Assembly (NCBI GenBank): GCA_016929955.1
Contig: JAFGHU010000116.1
Coordinates: 1 to 49,687, forward strand
Reading direction: 5' to 3'
Source: Bacteroidales bacterium
GTDB lineage: Bacteria > Bacteroidota > Bacteroidia > Bacteroidales > UBA12170
Length of the DNA: 49,687 nucleotides
The position numbers were made by a program, and so were the translations under genes. Position 1 is the stretch's first letter. The number at the start of each line of letters is the position of its first letter. This document shows, piece after piece, positions 25,229 through 34,698 of the stretch. The notes beneath the pieces are model-generated. The model saw only the letters and a program-made list of their open reading frames with translations. It did not search any database and was not told where the DNA came from.

Positions 25229-27115
25229 TCAGTCGGGATCCTTCCAATCACCTTCTGTTTTGATTAAATCAACTAAAGCTTCGGCAGCTTCTTTTTCCGG
25301 AATATTCTTCCTTTTCAACACTTTTCCTTTGTATAGATTTACTTTTCCAACACCACTGCCAACATAGCCATAATCCGCATCAGCCATTTCGCCTAAACCA
25401 TTGACTATACAGCCCATCATCGCAATTTTCAAATGTTTCAAATGCTTTGTTTTTTGACGAATTTCTTCCAGGCGTTCTTCGATATCAAATAAAGTTCTAC
25501 CGCAAGAAGGACACGCAATATAATCGGTTTGTGATAAACGCAATCGACAAGCTTGGAGCACTCCAAAAGCCATCTGTCTTTGCGTAAATAAATGTATTCC
25601 TCCCGCATCTTCAATCCATATGCCATCGCCAAAACCATCAAGCAAAAGCGACGCAAAGGCATGCGTTGCTTTTATAAGTAAATCTTCTACCTGTTCTACT
25701 GCAAATTTTCGGTGCAAAATAACAGGCAAGTTCAACTTATTTTGATCTAAAATATAAAATGCATTTCTCCATTCAGCGATCGGATTTTCGGTATTGGCCG
25801 TTAGCACAAGTACAGCTAAAGAAAATTTTGCCAGCGCTTTTATAATTTTGTTTGAATGAAGTTCTACAGGTGTTAAACGAACAAAAAACATTTGTTCAAT
25901 CGAGCTTTGATGCTGTAATAAATCATTAGCATTGAGTAGCGGAAAACAATTGGAAAAGGCTTGATTCCAAACTCCAAAATCCTGGATATAATTTTTTTCC
26001 TCAGGCAAAAACACCGGCTTTTCATTGCCTATATATAAAAAATCGGCTTCCGGATAAGTTTCGCCGCGCTTGGGACGTGGTACTTTACAACTAAAAGATT
26101 GTGTTGCTGCTGCGATAACAAGGGGTGGGTTTTTAGCTCCAATTGTATTTACTTGTACCGAAGCCCTTCTGGAATACGTAAAAGGATCTGTCCATTTTTT
26201 TACAAATTCCACCGACTTTTTTTCTTCTTTATTATTAATTAAAAAACTGCGCAGCTGAATTGCTATAGGAATTTCATTTTCAGGCGCTTCGGTTAATGAA
26301 ACGCGCAAAGTATTTCCTATTCCTTCGCCTAATAAAGCAGCTATTCCGGCTATCGATTTTTGTCTGCCTTCGATTCCATTTCCGGCTTCGGTAACCCCTA
26401 AGTGTATTGGATAAATGCGATTATTTTGCACCATGCGATAAGCCAATAAACGATTGGCATGCAACATGCTTAAAACATTACTCGATTTAAGGGAAATAAT
26501 GATTTGATCGAAATCTTCTGCTTCAAAAATACGCACAAATTCCATAGCCGACTCCACCATGCCTAGAGGTGTATTTCCATATCGACTCATAATCCGATTG
26601 GATAGCGAGCCATGATTAACACCTATTCGGATAGCCGTTTTATGTTTTTTACAAAGCGAGATTAAGGGTTTAAGTTTTTGGGCTGTTTTTGCTAAAGCAG
26701 TTTGATACTCTTGCTCGGAAAAATTGCTTTTTGTATTTCTTTCGGCATAATTTCCAGGATTAATCCTTACTTTATCAACATATTGCGCTGCTATTTCCGC
26801 CGCTCTCGAACTAAAATGAATATCGGCAGCTAATGGCGTATCGTATCCTCTTGTAAGCAATTCTTTTTTAATTTCCTTAAGATTTTCAGCTTCGGCCTCA
26901 CCCTGAGCTGTACACCGTACCAATTCTCCTCCGGCCTCAATAATACGAATGGCCTGCTCAACCGTAGCCGGCGTATCCAGTGTATTTGTATTCGTCATAG
27001 ACTGAATCACAAGCGGATGATTTCCTCCCAAAATTAACTTTCCAACATTTACCTCCTTTGCTAAAAAAGCGCTGTTGGAAAAATACAGACTAGGATCAGC
27101 ATTCTTGTTAAGCAT
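25229..27115 (-). CDS. ispG: 4-hydroxy-3-methylbut-2-enyl-diphosphate synthase (long form)
   Basis: Converts MEcPP to HMBPP, the penultimate step of the MEP isoprenoid pathway. The 628 residues are the long type found in Bacteroidota, Chlamydiae and plants. The N-terminal TIM barrel (about 15-285, IQSMTNTNTLDTPATVEQ) is followed by an inserted domain (about 290-530), then the C-terminal iron-sulphur domain. The [4Fe-4S] ligands are Cys535 and Cys538 (CPSC), Cys569 (MMGCIVNG) and Glu576. It uses electrons from ferredoxin or flavodoxin. It sits 12 bases after the acyl-ACP thioesterase gene, so the two are probably co-transcribed. Confidence 0.96.
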   Translation of the reverse strand: MLNKNADPSLYFSNSAFLAKEVNVGKLILGGNHPLVIQSMTNTNTLDTPATVEQAIRIIEAGGELVRCTAQGEAEAENLKEIKKELLTRGYDTPLAADIHFSSRAAEIAAQYVDKVRINPGNYAERNTKSNFSEQEYQTALAKTAQKLKPLISLCKKHKTAIRIGVNHGSLSNRIMSRYGNTPLGMVESAMEFVRIFEAEDFDQIIISLKSSNVLSMLHANRLLAYRMVQNNRIYPIHLGVTEAGNGIEGRQKSIAGIAALLGEGIGNTLRVSLTEAPENEIPIAIQLRSFLINNKEEKKSVEFVKKWTDPFTYSRRASVQVNTIGAKNPPLVIAAATQSFSCKVPRPKRGETYPEADFLYIGNEKPVFLPEEKNYIQDFGVWNQAFSNCFPLLNANDLLQHQSSIEQMFFVRLTPVELHSNKIIKALAKFSLAVLVLTANTENPIAEWRNAFYILDQNKLNLPVILHRKFAVEQVEDLLIKATHAFASLLLDGFGDGIWIEDAGGIHLFTQRQMAFGVLQACRLRLSQTDYIACPSCGRTLFDIEERLEEIRQKTKHLKHLKIAMMGCIVNGLGEMADADYGYVGSGVGKVNLYKGKVLKRKNIPEKEAAEALVDLIKTEGDWKDPD

Positions 27116-27127
27116 AGATCTTTTCTT

Positions 27128-27892
27128 TTATTTCCAATCGACTTCCGCCAATAAAATTATTTTTTCGTCGCTTTTACGCTGCATTTTATAGCGCACTTTG
27201 GCTCTGTTTTCCTTTTTATCGGCAAAGATTTCTATTTCATCGCCAAAGCGTGTTTCTTGCAAAAAATTGACTAAAATTTCTTGGAGCGGAAAGCTTTTAA
27301 GTGCTTCGGGAGTATACAAATCGCAAATCCAGGCTATATATTTGGCATTATTCACATGGCCGTAATAATCTATATCACTGGTTTTAACCTGATAGGTATT
27401 CAATAAAAAAGGGAACTCGCCTCGCGGTTTTAACCTTGAAACCAAGTTCTCTACTTGTTCTGAAAAACGCAATGAATCAAAAACATGATCCAGACGCTGG
27501 GGTCGTCGGGTTTTTGTTTCGATAATTACCCAATTCGACGAACCCACTGCAATAAGCTTATTTTGTGCGTTCAACATCCTGTAATCGCGATTAGCAAACA
27601 TACCGCTAATGCCTTTAGGTTGGGTTTGAATGATAAGTTCTTCTTGCCATTTGGGCAAGCTGTCCATCATTTTTATTCGCATTCCAAATAAGACCCAGGC
27701 CAAATTTTGCGTACCCAAACTATCAAAGCCAAATCCCAATTCTTCGGCATGCTTCCACGCTGTTTCCTGCGCAAAATTAAACAGCGAATACGTACTTAAA
27801 ACCCCACCAAAATCAACATCGTGCCATGATACAAAATTGGTGCTGCTAAGTTGTGGAATATCGGTTGAAAAAGCTGGAATTAATCGATTCAT
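27128..27892 (-). CDS. Acyl-ACP thioesterase (double hot-dog)
   Basis: A 254-residue protein of the FatA/FatB-like bacterial thioesterase family, made of two hot-dog domains. The first (about 15-140) has WHDVDFGGVLSTYSLFNFAQETAWKH. The second (about 160-254) has the catalytic-type motif SDIDYYGHVNNAKYIAWICD (172-191; Asp, His and Asn near the predicted active site). It releases free fatty acids from acyl carrier protein. The start ATG 27892 gives the family length. Upstream of ispG in a likely two-gene unit; a functional link is not obvious. Confidence 0.87.
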   Translation of the reverse strand: MNRLIPAFSTDIPQLSSTNFVSWHDVDFGGVLSTYSLFNFAQETAWKHAEELGFGFDSLGTQNLAWVLFGMRIKMMDSLPKWQEELIIQTQPKGISGMFANRDYRMLNAQNKLIAVGSSNWVIIETKTRRPQRLDHVFDSLRFSEQVENLVSRLKPRGEFPFLLNTYQVKTSDIDYYGHVNNAKYIAWICDLYTPEALKSFPLQEILVNFLQETRFGDEIEIFADKKENRAKVRYKMQRKSDEKIILLAEVDWK

Positions 27893-27992
27893 AAAAGCTT
27901 GTAATTAGTGTTTTTTTCGATTGCTAAATATACGCTTTCCGATGCATTTTTCAAAGCCTTTTATTGAACAAGTCAATCTGTAAAACCCATTG

Positions 27993-29369
27993 TTAAACCG
28001 CTTTGTTTTTCTGAAAGAAAAAGGAAAAAAGCAAGGCCAAAAATGATATTCCGGCGGCAATTTGAAAAACAAATTGAATGGCTGCTATACGCTCCGGAAT
28101 AAGTGCCGTATCGATATTGATATGTAATTTTTCGAGGAAAGAACTAAACAAAAAAGCAAAAACTAACACTCCTATTAATTTCCCCATACTTTTCGACGAA
28201 GAAATTACAGCCGATCCCATGCCTGAATTTGCATTTGATAAGGCCTGCATACCTATGGTGGTAGCTGCCGGATAAAAGAATCCCATAGCAATACCTAAAA
28301 GAAGCATAGAAATAATCAAAAATTGCAGGCTGCTGTCTTGAGCCCAAAAACTAAACAAGATCATCGAAATAAAAAGGAAAAGATTGCCTAAAATAACCAC
28401 ATTTTTTACGCCCCATAATCGCTGAAAATAACCGGTAAATGGCGAAAGTAAAACCATAACAGCAGGAGATATAACCATAAGTAAACCTGATAATTCTGAA
28501 TCAAAACCTCGGCCTTCCTCAAAATAAAAAGGACGCAGGAAGCGCGAACCCACATTAACCACAAAGAATAAAAAAAAACCAAAACTTGCCAGCCAAAAAT
28601 TGCGCAAGCGAAACAAATTCAGGTGCAAAATTGGGAATTTACATTTTTTTTCGCGGTAAAGAAAAGCGATAAAAAAGAAAACTGCCAGCGCTAAAAACAG
28701 AATAGCTATAGCCCAGCCCATTTGTTTACCGACATTAACAGCAGCAATAATGCTTCCCAAAAAACCAAAACTTAAAAAAGCGCCGATTGTATCAAATTGC
28801 TCTTTTATTGTTTTGGGTATATCGAGCTTGAGTTTAGTGCTAAACCAAAGACCCAAAAGTACAAAAGGTATATTAATAAAAAATACAGCCGACCAGGAAA
28901 ACCAAGCTACCAGATAACCTCCAATTAAAGGCCCTATACTTATTCCAATACCCGTGCTCATCATCCACTGACCATAAGCTGTCGCTTGTTTATTAGAAGA
29001 AATATAGCGTTTTATAAGTGCGGGACCAACAACATACAAGGTAGATTCGGCAAAACCCTGAATAAAACGCAAAACCAAAAGGAAAGAAAAATGGTGACTT
29101 ATACCGCTTAAAAAGGTAGTCAGTCCAAAAATGGAAAATCCAATAATCAATAATATTTTTGGTGAAAACAATTGACTTATTTTTCCGATAATCAAAGCGG
29201 AACTTGTAGCCGTAAGCATCGAAATCATTAAGACCAAAGAAATAAAAGAAACACTGTAACCAAAATATGCACGCATTTCCGGCATCGCAATATTTACGGC
29301 CGAAAGATCCATTAACACAACCAAAGCGGCTATATTAATAGCCCAACGCAGTGCTTTTTCGTTTTGCAT
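27993..29369 (-). CDS. MFS transporter, DHA2 (14-helix drug/proton antiporter) type
   Basis: A 458-residue inner-membrane protein with about 14 hydrophobic helices. The N-terminal motif LMDLSAVNIAMPEM (19-32) is the DHA2 family motif D1. LRFIQGFAESTLYVVGPALI and SIGPLIGGYLVAWFSWSAVFFINIP (motif C region) follow. It probably exports drugs or metabolites by proton antiport; the substrate is unknown. Its ATG is 3 bases after the polA stop, so it is likely co-transcribed with polA, and no separate promoter is visible. Confidence 0.85.
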   Translation of the reverse strand: MQNEKALRWAINIAALVVLMDLSAVNIAMPEMRAYFGYSVSFISLVLMISMLTATSSALIIGKISQLFSPKILLIIGFSIFGLTTFLSGISHHFSFLLVLRFIQGFAESTLYVVGPALIKRYISSNKQATAYGQWMMSTGIGISIGPLIGGYLVAWFSWSAVFFINIPFVLLGLWFSTKLKLDIPKTIKEQFDTIGAFLSFGFLGSIIAAVNVGKQMGWAIAILFLALAVFFFIAFLYREKKCKFPILHLNLFRLRNFWLASFGFFLFFVVNVGSRFLRPFYFEEGRGFDSELSGLLMVISPAVMVLLSPFTGYFQRLWGVKNVVILGNLFLFISMILFSFWAQDSSLQFLIISMLLLGIAMGFFYPAATTIGMQALSNANSGMGSAVISSSKSMGKLIGVLVFAFLFSSFLEKLHINIDTALIPERIAAIQFVFQIAAGISFLALLFSFFFQKNKAV

Positions 29370-29372
29370 ATT

Positions 29373-32174
29373 TTAATGTGCTTCTAACCAGTTTTCGCCT
29401 GTATTTATATCCACCACTATCGGAACATTTAAAGAAACAGCTTCACGCATTTCTTTTTCTACCAGTATTTTAAGCTCTTCCACTTCGTCGCGGTGGGCAT
29501 CAAAAACCAATTCATCGTGCACCTGTAAAATCATTTTCGATTTCATTTTCTTTTCTAACATACGCTGATGAACACGAATCATCGCTACTTTAATCATATC
29601 GGCCGAAGATCCCTGAATAGGTGCATTAATTGCATTTCGTTCGGCAAAACCACGAACTATGGCGTTGGCTGAGTTGATGTCTTTCAAATACCTGCGGCGA
29701 CCTTTAATTGTTTCGACATATCCATTGGTTTTAGCAAAGGCTATCGATTCCTCCATAAAACGCTTAATGGATGGATAATTAGCAAAATAATTGGCAATAA
29801 TTTCTGCGGCTTCTTTGCGCGAAACCCCAATATTTTCGGAAAGGCCAAATGCGGAAATGCCATAGATAATTCCAAAGTTTACCCCTTTAGCATTTCGTCG
29901 CATATCTTTTGTAACTTCCTCAATTGGAAGATTATACACTTTAGATGCCGTAGCTGTGTGTATATCTATTCCCTCATGAAAGGCTTGCATCATAGCTGCA
30001 TCGCCACTCATACTGGCAATAATGCGCAGCTCTATTTGCGAATAATCCGCAGCCAAAAGAATATAATCGGCGTTGCGTGGCACAAAAGCTTTCCGAATTT
30101 CTCTACCTTTTTCCGTACGGATAGGAATGTTCTGAAGATTTGGATTTGTGGAACTCAATCGGCCCGTAGCCGCCACCGTTTGATTATAACTTGTATGTAT
30201 CCTTTTGGTACGAGGATTTACCAATAATGGCAAAGTATCGACATAGGTTGATTTTAGTTTTGTAAGCGAACGATAATCGAGGATAGCCCGAATAATTGGA
30301 TGTTTATTTTCCAGTTTGGCAAGTACATCTTCGCCGGTTGAATACTGTCCCGACTTTGTTTTCTTTGCTTTTTCCACAATTTTCATACGCACAAAAAGCA
30401 CTTCACCTAACTGTTTGGGCGATGACACATTAAACTGAACACCAGCCATATCCTGAATTTGATCATTCAGTTTTAGAATTTCTTCACCTAATTCAAGAGA
30501 AAAATTGTTAAGCGCTTCCGAGTCCAGATTCACCCCTTCACTTTCCATGGAGGCCAAAACGGGAATTAATGGAATTTCAATTTCATTAAAAAGCTCCAAT
30601 AAACCGGCTTCTTGCAATTGTGTTTCAAAAACATCCTTGAGTTGCAGCGTAATATCAGCATCTTCGGCAGCATATTCTTTTATTAAATCCAAGGCAACAC
30701 TACGCATATTTTTTTGGCCTTTTCCTTTTTTGCCGATGAGCTGCTCTATTGGCATAGGCTTATAATTCAAGTAATTCTCGGCCAAAATATCCATGCCATG
30801 ACGCATATCCGGTTGCAAAAGATAATGCGCAATCATGGTATCAAACAATCGGCCTTTTACTTCTATACCATACCATTTTAAAAAGGCGATATCAAACTTT
30901 AGATTTTGGCCAATTTTCCCAATCGATTCATTTTCGAAAATCGGTTTAAATTCTTGCATAATAGCCTCTGCCTCAGCAAAATTTTCGGGCAAGTTTACAT
31001 AATAGCCTGTATGATGACCAAATGAAAACGACACGCCGACTAACTCATCGACATTTGGATCTAAGCCGGTAGTTTCGGTATCAAAGCTAAAAGCCATGCA
31101 AGTAGCCAATGTTTCAATCAGCGCCTTTCTTTTAGCTAAGCTATCGACCAATTCGTAGTTATGCTGTTGATTTTCAAGTGTTTTAAAATCTATTGCACTT
31201 TTTATTTCCACACCGGCCGAACTGAATAAATCGGTTTGAAAACCATCTTCCTCACTATTGCCTTGAGCAAGCGTATCTGATTGCATCGACTGACTTTGTT
31301 TTAGAACTCGGGCAGCAAAGGTTCTAAACTCCAATTCGCCGGTAATTTCTTTTAAGGCCTCAGTATTTGGTTCTTCAATTTCAAAACTTTTGATATCAAA
31401 GCTTATCGGTGCATGGATATCAATGGTGGCCAGCTTTTTCGATAATAAAGCATTTTCTTTAGCGGCTTCTACTTTTTCGCGCAATTTTGGGTTTTTAATT
31501 TCCGCACTTCGCGAAACCATTTCTTCGACACTACCAAATTGAGCAATCAGTTTTTTAGCCGTAACAGGTCCTACACCGGCAATTCCGGGAATATTATCCG
31601 AAACATCGCCACTTAAACCCAGAAAATCGATGACTTGTTCCGGTTGTGCTACGCCAAATTTTTCGCATACTTCGGCTACGCCTAAAACTTCAGCCTTATT
31701 TCCCATGCGAGCAGGCTTATAAATTTTTATATTCTCGCTAACCAGTTGTCCGAAATCTTTGTCGGGAGTCATCATATACGTGATCAGGTTTTGCTTTTCC
31801 GCTTGCTTTGCCAATGTTCCGATAACGTCGTCGGCTTCGTAATTTTCGACCAAAACAACAGGAATATTAAAGGCCTCGATCAGCTTTTTGATATAGGGAA
31901 TAGATAGGCTGATATCTTCCGGAGTTTTTTCGCGTTGTGCTTTGTATTCGGGATAAATTTCGTTTCTAAAAGTTAGTCCTTTTGGATCGAAAACAACGCC
32001 AATATAATCGGGTTTTTCATTCGACAATACATCGTATAACGAATTGGCAAAGCCCAATATTGCGGAAGTATTTAGTCCTTTTGAATTGATACGTGGATTT
32101 CGATTGAGCGCATAATACGCTCTGTATATCAAGGCATAAGCATCGAGCAGAAAAAGTTTTTTCTTGTCAGGCAT
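29373..32174 (-). CDS. polA: DNA polymerase I
   Basis: Replaces RNA primers and fills repair gaps. The 933 residues hold all three activities. The 5'-3' exonuclease (about 1-290) has FLLDAYALIYRAYYAL and NYEADDVIGTLA. The 3'-5' proofreading domain has DTETTG with Asp365 and Glu367 present. The polymerase domain has motif A LLAADYSQIELR, motif B RRNAKGVNFGIIYG and motif C VHDE (885-888). The proofreading acidic residues are intact, unlike Taq-type enzymes. The stop is 3 bases before the MFS gene. A TAGATTTT sequence about 37 bases upstream of the ATG may be a weak -7 box. Confidence 0.98.
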   Translation of the reverse strand: MPDKKKLFLLDAYALIYRAYYALNRNPRINSKGLNTSAILGFANSLYDVLSNEKPDYIGVVFDPKGLTFRNEIYPEYKAQREKTPEDISLSIPYIKKLIEAFNIPVVLVENYEADDVIGTLAKQAEKQNLITYMMTPDKDFGQLVSENIKIYKPARMGNKAEVLGVAEVCEKFGVAQPEQVIDFLGLSGDVSDNIPGIAGVGPVTAKKLIAQFGSVEEMVSRSAEIKNPKLREKVEAAKENALLSKKLATIDIHAPISFDIKSFEIEEPNTEALKEITGELEFRTFAARVLKQSQSMQSDTLAQGNSEEDGFQTDLFSSAGVEIKSAIDFKTLENQQHNYELVDSLAKRKALIETLATCMAFSFDTETTGLDPNVDELVGVSFSFGHHTGYYVNLPENFAEAEAIMQEFKPIFENESIGKIGQNLKFDIAFLKWYGIEVKGRLFDTMIAHYLLQPDMRHGMDILAENYLNYKPMPIEQLIGKKGKGQKNMRSVALDLIKEYAAEDADITLQLKDVFETQLQEAGLLELFNEIEIPLIPVLASMESEGVNLDSEALNNFSLELGEEILKLNDQIQDMAGVQFNVSSPKQLGEVLFVRMKIVEKAKKTKSGQYSTGEDVLAKLENKHPIIRAILDYRSLTKLKSTYVDTLPLLVNPRTKRIHTSYNQTVAATGRLSSTNPNLQNIPIRTEKGREIRKAFVPRNADYILLAADYSQIELRIIASMSGDAAMMQAFHEGIDIHTATASKVYNLPIEEVTKDMRRNAKGVNFGIIYGISAFGLSENIGVSRKEAAEIIANYFANYPSIKRFMEESIAFAKTNGYVETIKGRRRYLKDINSANAIVRGFAERNAINAPIQGSSADMIKVAMIRVHQRMLEKKMKSKMILQVHDELVFDAHRDEVEELKILVEKEMREAVSLNVPIVVDINTGENWLEAH

Positions 32175-32221
32175 AGCATTTTTTTTAATAAAAAGAGGGA
32201 GCTACCGTTTAAAATCTATAA

Positions 32222-33340
32222 CTAAATCGATTTAATAAAGCAGCGTCTTCTTTTATGTTGAATAGGATCAAAATTTTTCCAATTACTAATCACATTATGA
32301 TTGGTTTCAAACACTCCGGTAGTTTCCATGTGATAAATGCCTTGTTTTCTCATCTCCGCCATCAAGGCATCAAATAAAATAACGGCTACTCCCGATCTTT
32401 CATATTCCGGCATAGTGCCAATCAGGAAAAAATCGAGTACTTCCGGGTTTTTCATCGCTTTAAGAATATGATAAAAACCAAAAGGAAAGAGATTGCCTTT
32501 GGCTTTTTGCATGGCTTCTGATAAAGAAGGCACAGCAAGCATAAAACCAATAACCTGCTCCTCTTTTTTAGCGACAAAAACAAATTTTGGATTGATTAAT
32601 TTAAAATACTTGTTCTTGTATTCTTCTACCATTTTATCGTTAAACTCTATGGTATAATGCAGCTTTCTGAATGCTCCATTAACAACTTCAAAAATCGGGT
32701 TTACATAGGGGAGCAATTGCTTATTGTCGGTAAAAGTTTCTATACTAAAGCCATAGCGCTTGCGTATAATTTCTGCACCACGAATGGCTTTTTCGTTGGC
32801 ATGATCAGAAAGTTTTAAACGAAATTCTATCCAATCAATTTCTTTTTCAAAACCATAAGCATCTAAATGCGTTTTATAATAAGGCATATGATAAACCGAA
32901 GCCACAGATGGAAGATGTTCGAAACCTTCGATAAGCATGCCTTGATTGTCTAGATTGGTATATCCCAAAGGGCCATGAACGAATTCCATACCGCGCTCTT
33001 TAATCCAAGCAATAGCAGTATCCATCAACAAGAGGAAAACTTCTTTATCGTCGATAAATTCGAGTTTAGAAAATCGGCCATATTTTTTCCCTGTTTTTTC
33101 GTTGTATTGTGGATTGATTATGGCGCTGATTCGGCCAACCGCTTTGCCATCGCGATAAGCAACCCAAAATTCGGTTTCGCAAAATTCCATCGCCGGAATA
33201 TGTGTTACATCAAAAGCTTTAAGCTCATCCGATTTTATTGGAGGAACCCATAAGGGCATGTTTTTATATATTTCGAAAGGTAAATACGCAAAGGTCTTTT
33301 TTTGTTTTTTACTTCGAACAACTTCTATAGTTAGTGCCAT
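32222..33340 (-). CDS. Large GNAT-like acyltransferase of unknown substrate
   Basis: About 373 residues counted from ATG 33340. The fold looks like duplicated GNAT modules: an N-terminal part with FWVAYRDGKAVGRISAIINP and GPLGYTNLDNQGMLIEGFE, and a C-terminal part with KFVFVAKKEEQVIGFMLAVPSL and LIGTMPEYERSGVAVILFDALMAEMRKQG, which resembles the acetyl-CoA-binding segment. Proteins of this size and pattern are widespread in Bacteroidota without known function. A longer frame begins at 33460, but its first 40 codons cover the promoter box at 33361-33368 and have no conserved look. Confidence 0.72.
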   Translation of the reverse strand: MALTIEVVRSKKQKKTFAYLPFEIYKNMPLWVPPIKSDELKAFDVTHIPAMEFCETEFWVAYRDGKAVGRISAIINPQYNEKTGKKYGRFSKLEFIDDKEVFLLLMDTAIAWIKERGMEFVHGPLGYTNLDNQGMLIEGFEHLPSVASVYHMPYYKTHLDAYGFEKEIDWIEFRLKLSDHANEKAIRGAEIIRKRYGFSIETFTDNKQLLPYVNPIFEVVNGAFRKLHYTIEFNDKMVEEYKNKYFKLINPKFVFVAKKEEQVIGFMLAVPSLSEAMQKAKGNLFPFGFYHILKAMKNPEVLDFFLIGTMPEYERSGVAVILFDALMAEMRKQGIYHMETTGVFETNHNVISNWKNFDPIQHKRRRCFIKSI

Positions 33341-33360
33341 AATTGCATTTGTTTTGTGAA

Positions 33361-33368
33361 CAAATCTA
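33361..33368 (-). promoter_or_regulatory. -7 box for the GNAT-like gene
   Basis: Minus-strand TAGATTTG fits TAnnTTTG, 20 bases upstream of ATG 33340. Confidence 0.45.
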
Positions 33369-33465
33369 AGGAAAAAAGGCGACAAAATAGCGAGTGATTT
33401 TTGGATCATAAAAGATGAATCTTGGTTATAAAAAACGAGCATTTTAAGCGCTAAAAACATTCTTA

Positions 33466-33496
33466 TTTTGTTTTAGATTAAAAATCTTTATTTTTA
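33466..33496 (+). promoter_or_regulatory. Promoter of the thioredoxin-like gene
   Basis: TTTTG at 33466-33470 (-33 type) and TATTTTTA at 33489-33496 (-7 type with one mismatch), 18 bases apart. ATG 33520 follows 23 bases later. Confidence 0.55.
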
Positions 33497-33519
33497 GCTC
33501 TCAATAAAAAAAACAAATT

Positions 33520-34104
33520 ATGGCTCAAACCTATACAATAAAAATCCCCCTTGGCTTTAAGGCTCCCGATTTTCAATTGCCCGACACGATAAGCGGCAAG
33601 TGGTTTAATTTCAATGATATTAAGGGCGAAAAAGGTACTCTAGTGATGTTTATCTGCAATCATTGTCCGTATGTAATTCATGTGATAAAAGAATTGGTAA
33701 GCATTGCCAACGAATATCAGAAGAAAGGAATTGGTTTTGTTGCTATTAGCTCTAATGATGTTCAGAATTATCCTGAAGACTCGCCGGAATTGATGAAACG
33801 TTTTGCCCAAGAGCATCACTTTACCTTTCCCTATCTTTATGATGAATCGCAAGAAATTGCCAAAGCCTATGAAGCCGCCTGCACCCCCGATTATAATTTA
33901 TTTGACATCAATGATTTATGCATTTACCGTGGCCAATTAGACAATTCTCGCCCACAAAATGGCTTGCCGGTAAACGGTGAGCATTTACGTGCAGCACTTG
34001 AAGATGTAATCCAAGGCAGAACACCTAGCGAGAATCAATTGCCCAGTTCGGGATGCAATATCAAGTGGAAAGATGCAGATAAGAATCCACTAAAAAAATT
34101 ATAA
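33520..34104 (+). CDS. Thioredoxin-fold protein (AhpC/TSA-like, CNHCPYV)
   Basis: A 194-residue protein without signal peptide, so cytosolic. The thioredoxin fold starts with LGFKAPDFQLPDTISGKWF. The redox motif is CNHC (Cys46-Cys49) in MFICNHCPYV, then GFVAISSNDVQNYPEDSPE and a cis-Pro region ACTPDYNLFD. The CNHCPYV motif marks a subgroup of peroxiredoxin/thioredoxin-like proteins common in Bacteroidota. It probably handles thiol-disulphide or peroxide chemistry; the substrate is unknown. Convergent with the globin gene, 3 bases away. Confidence 0.85.
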   Translation: MAQTYTIKIPLGFKAPDFQLPDTISGKWFNFNDIKGEKGTLVMFICNHCPYVIHVIKELVSIANEYQKKGIGFVAISSNDVQNYPEDSPELMKRFAQEHHFTFPYLYDESQEIAKAYEAACTPDYNLFDINDLCIYRGQLDNSRPQNGLPVNGEHLRAALEDVIQGRTPSENQLPSSGCNIKWKDADKNPLKKL

Positions 34105-34107
34105 AAA

Positions 34108-34539
34108 TCAATCCGAATTGATCATCCAAATCGAAAATTGTTCGAGATAATTCCAATACGAAAGCAATAATTCGTCGGGTAATCCCAATTCAGGCAACAA
34201 TTCCTGATAAAACCCCAGCCATATCTTTCTTGCTTCGGCATTGATTGAAAAAGGATTGTGCCGTCGAACAAGCATCGGATTACCTCTATTTTGGTTGTAG
34301 TAATTCGGCCCTCCCAATATCTGAACAAAAAAATCGGCTGAATTATTTTTCGCCGCTTCAAACATCACCTCTTCTGCAGGAAATAAATGTTTTATCCGGC
34401 TTGTTCTTAATTTATCGTAATGATCGCTTACTAGTTTTCTAACGCCTTCTTCTTTTAAGAATTCTAAAATTCCCGGATGAGGCAAGCTTATATTAGGTCG
34501 ACTGCCTTTTGTGGCTTCTGTAATTTTTAAATCTATCAT
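34108..34539 (-). CDS. Truncated haemoglobin (group II-like)
   Basis: A haem protein of 143 residues from ATG 34539. Landmarks are Tyr41 in SDHYDKLRTS (B10 position), GGPNYYNQNRG, proximal His94 in MLVRRHNPFSIN (F8), and Trp107 in ARKIWLGFYQE, the G8 Trp typical of group II truncated globins. It may bind oxygen or detoxify nitric oxide. The frame extends upstream to 34572, but those codons cover the promoter, so I use the later ATG. Confidence 0.82.
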   Translation of the reverse strand: MIDLKITEATKGSRPNISLPHPGILEFLKEEGVRKLVSDHYDKLRTSRIKHLFPAEEVMFEAAKNNSADFFVQILGGPNYYNQNRGNPMLVRRHNPFSINAEARKIWLGFYQELLPELGLPDELLLSYWNYLEQFSIWMINSD

Positions 34540-34558
34540 CGTTTTTATATTAACAAAA

Positions 34559-34566
34559 CAAAAATA
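34559..34566 (-). promoter_or_regulatory. -7 box for the globin gene
   Basis: Minus-strand TATTTTTG fits TAnnTTTG, 19 bases upstream of ATG 34539. Confidence 0.5.
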
Positions 34567-34630
34567 AAGCATATTTCATATGTTTCGAAATTAAAAACGC
34601 CCTCTTTCTCTGAAAAAATGTTAAGTCGCT

Positions 34631-34659
34631 TTTGTTTTCGACTGATTTTTATATATTTG
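34631..34659 (+). promoter_or_regulatory. Well-formed promoter of the TPR gene at 34699
   Basis: TTTG at 34631-34634 (-33) and TATATTTG at 34652-34659 (-7) with 17 bases between. This is the best match to the Bacteroidota consensus in the window. The leader would be about 33 bases. Confidence 0.7.
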
Positions 34660-34698
34660 CCCCGATAAAATAATGCAAATAAAGATAAAATTTTAAGA

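Noticed and set aside
29373-32174. Loss of proofreading in DNA polymerase I
   Set aside because: DTETTG with Asp365 and Glu367 is present, so the 3'-5' exonuclease looks intact.
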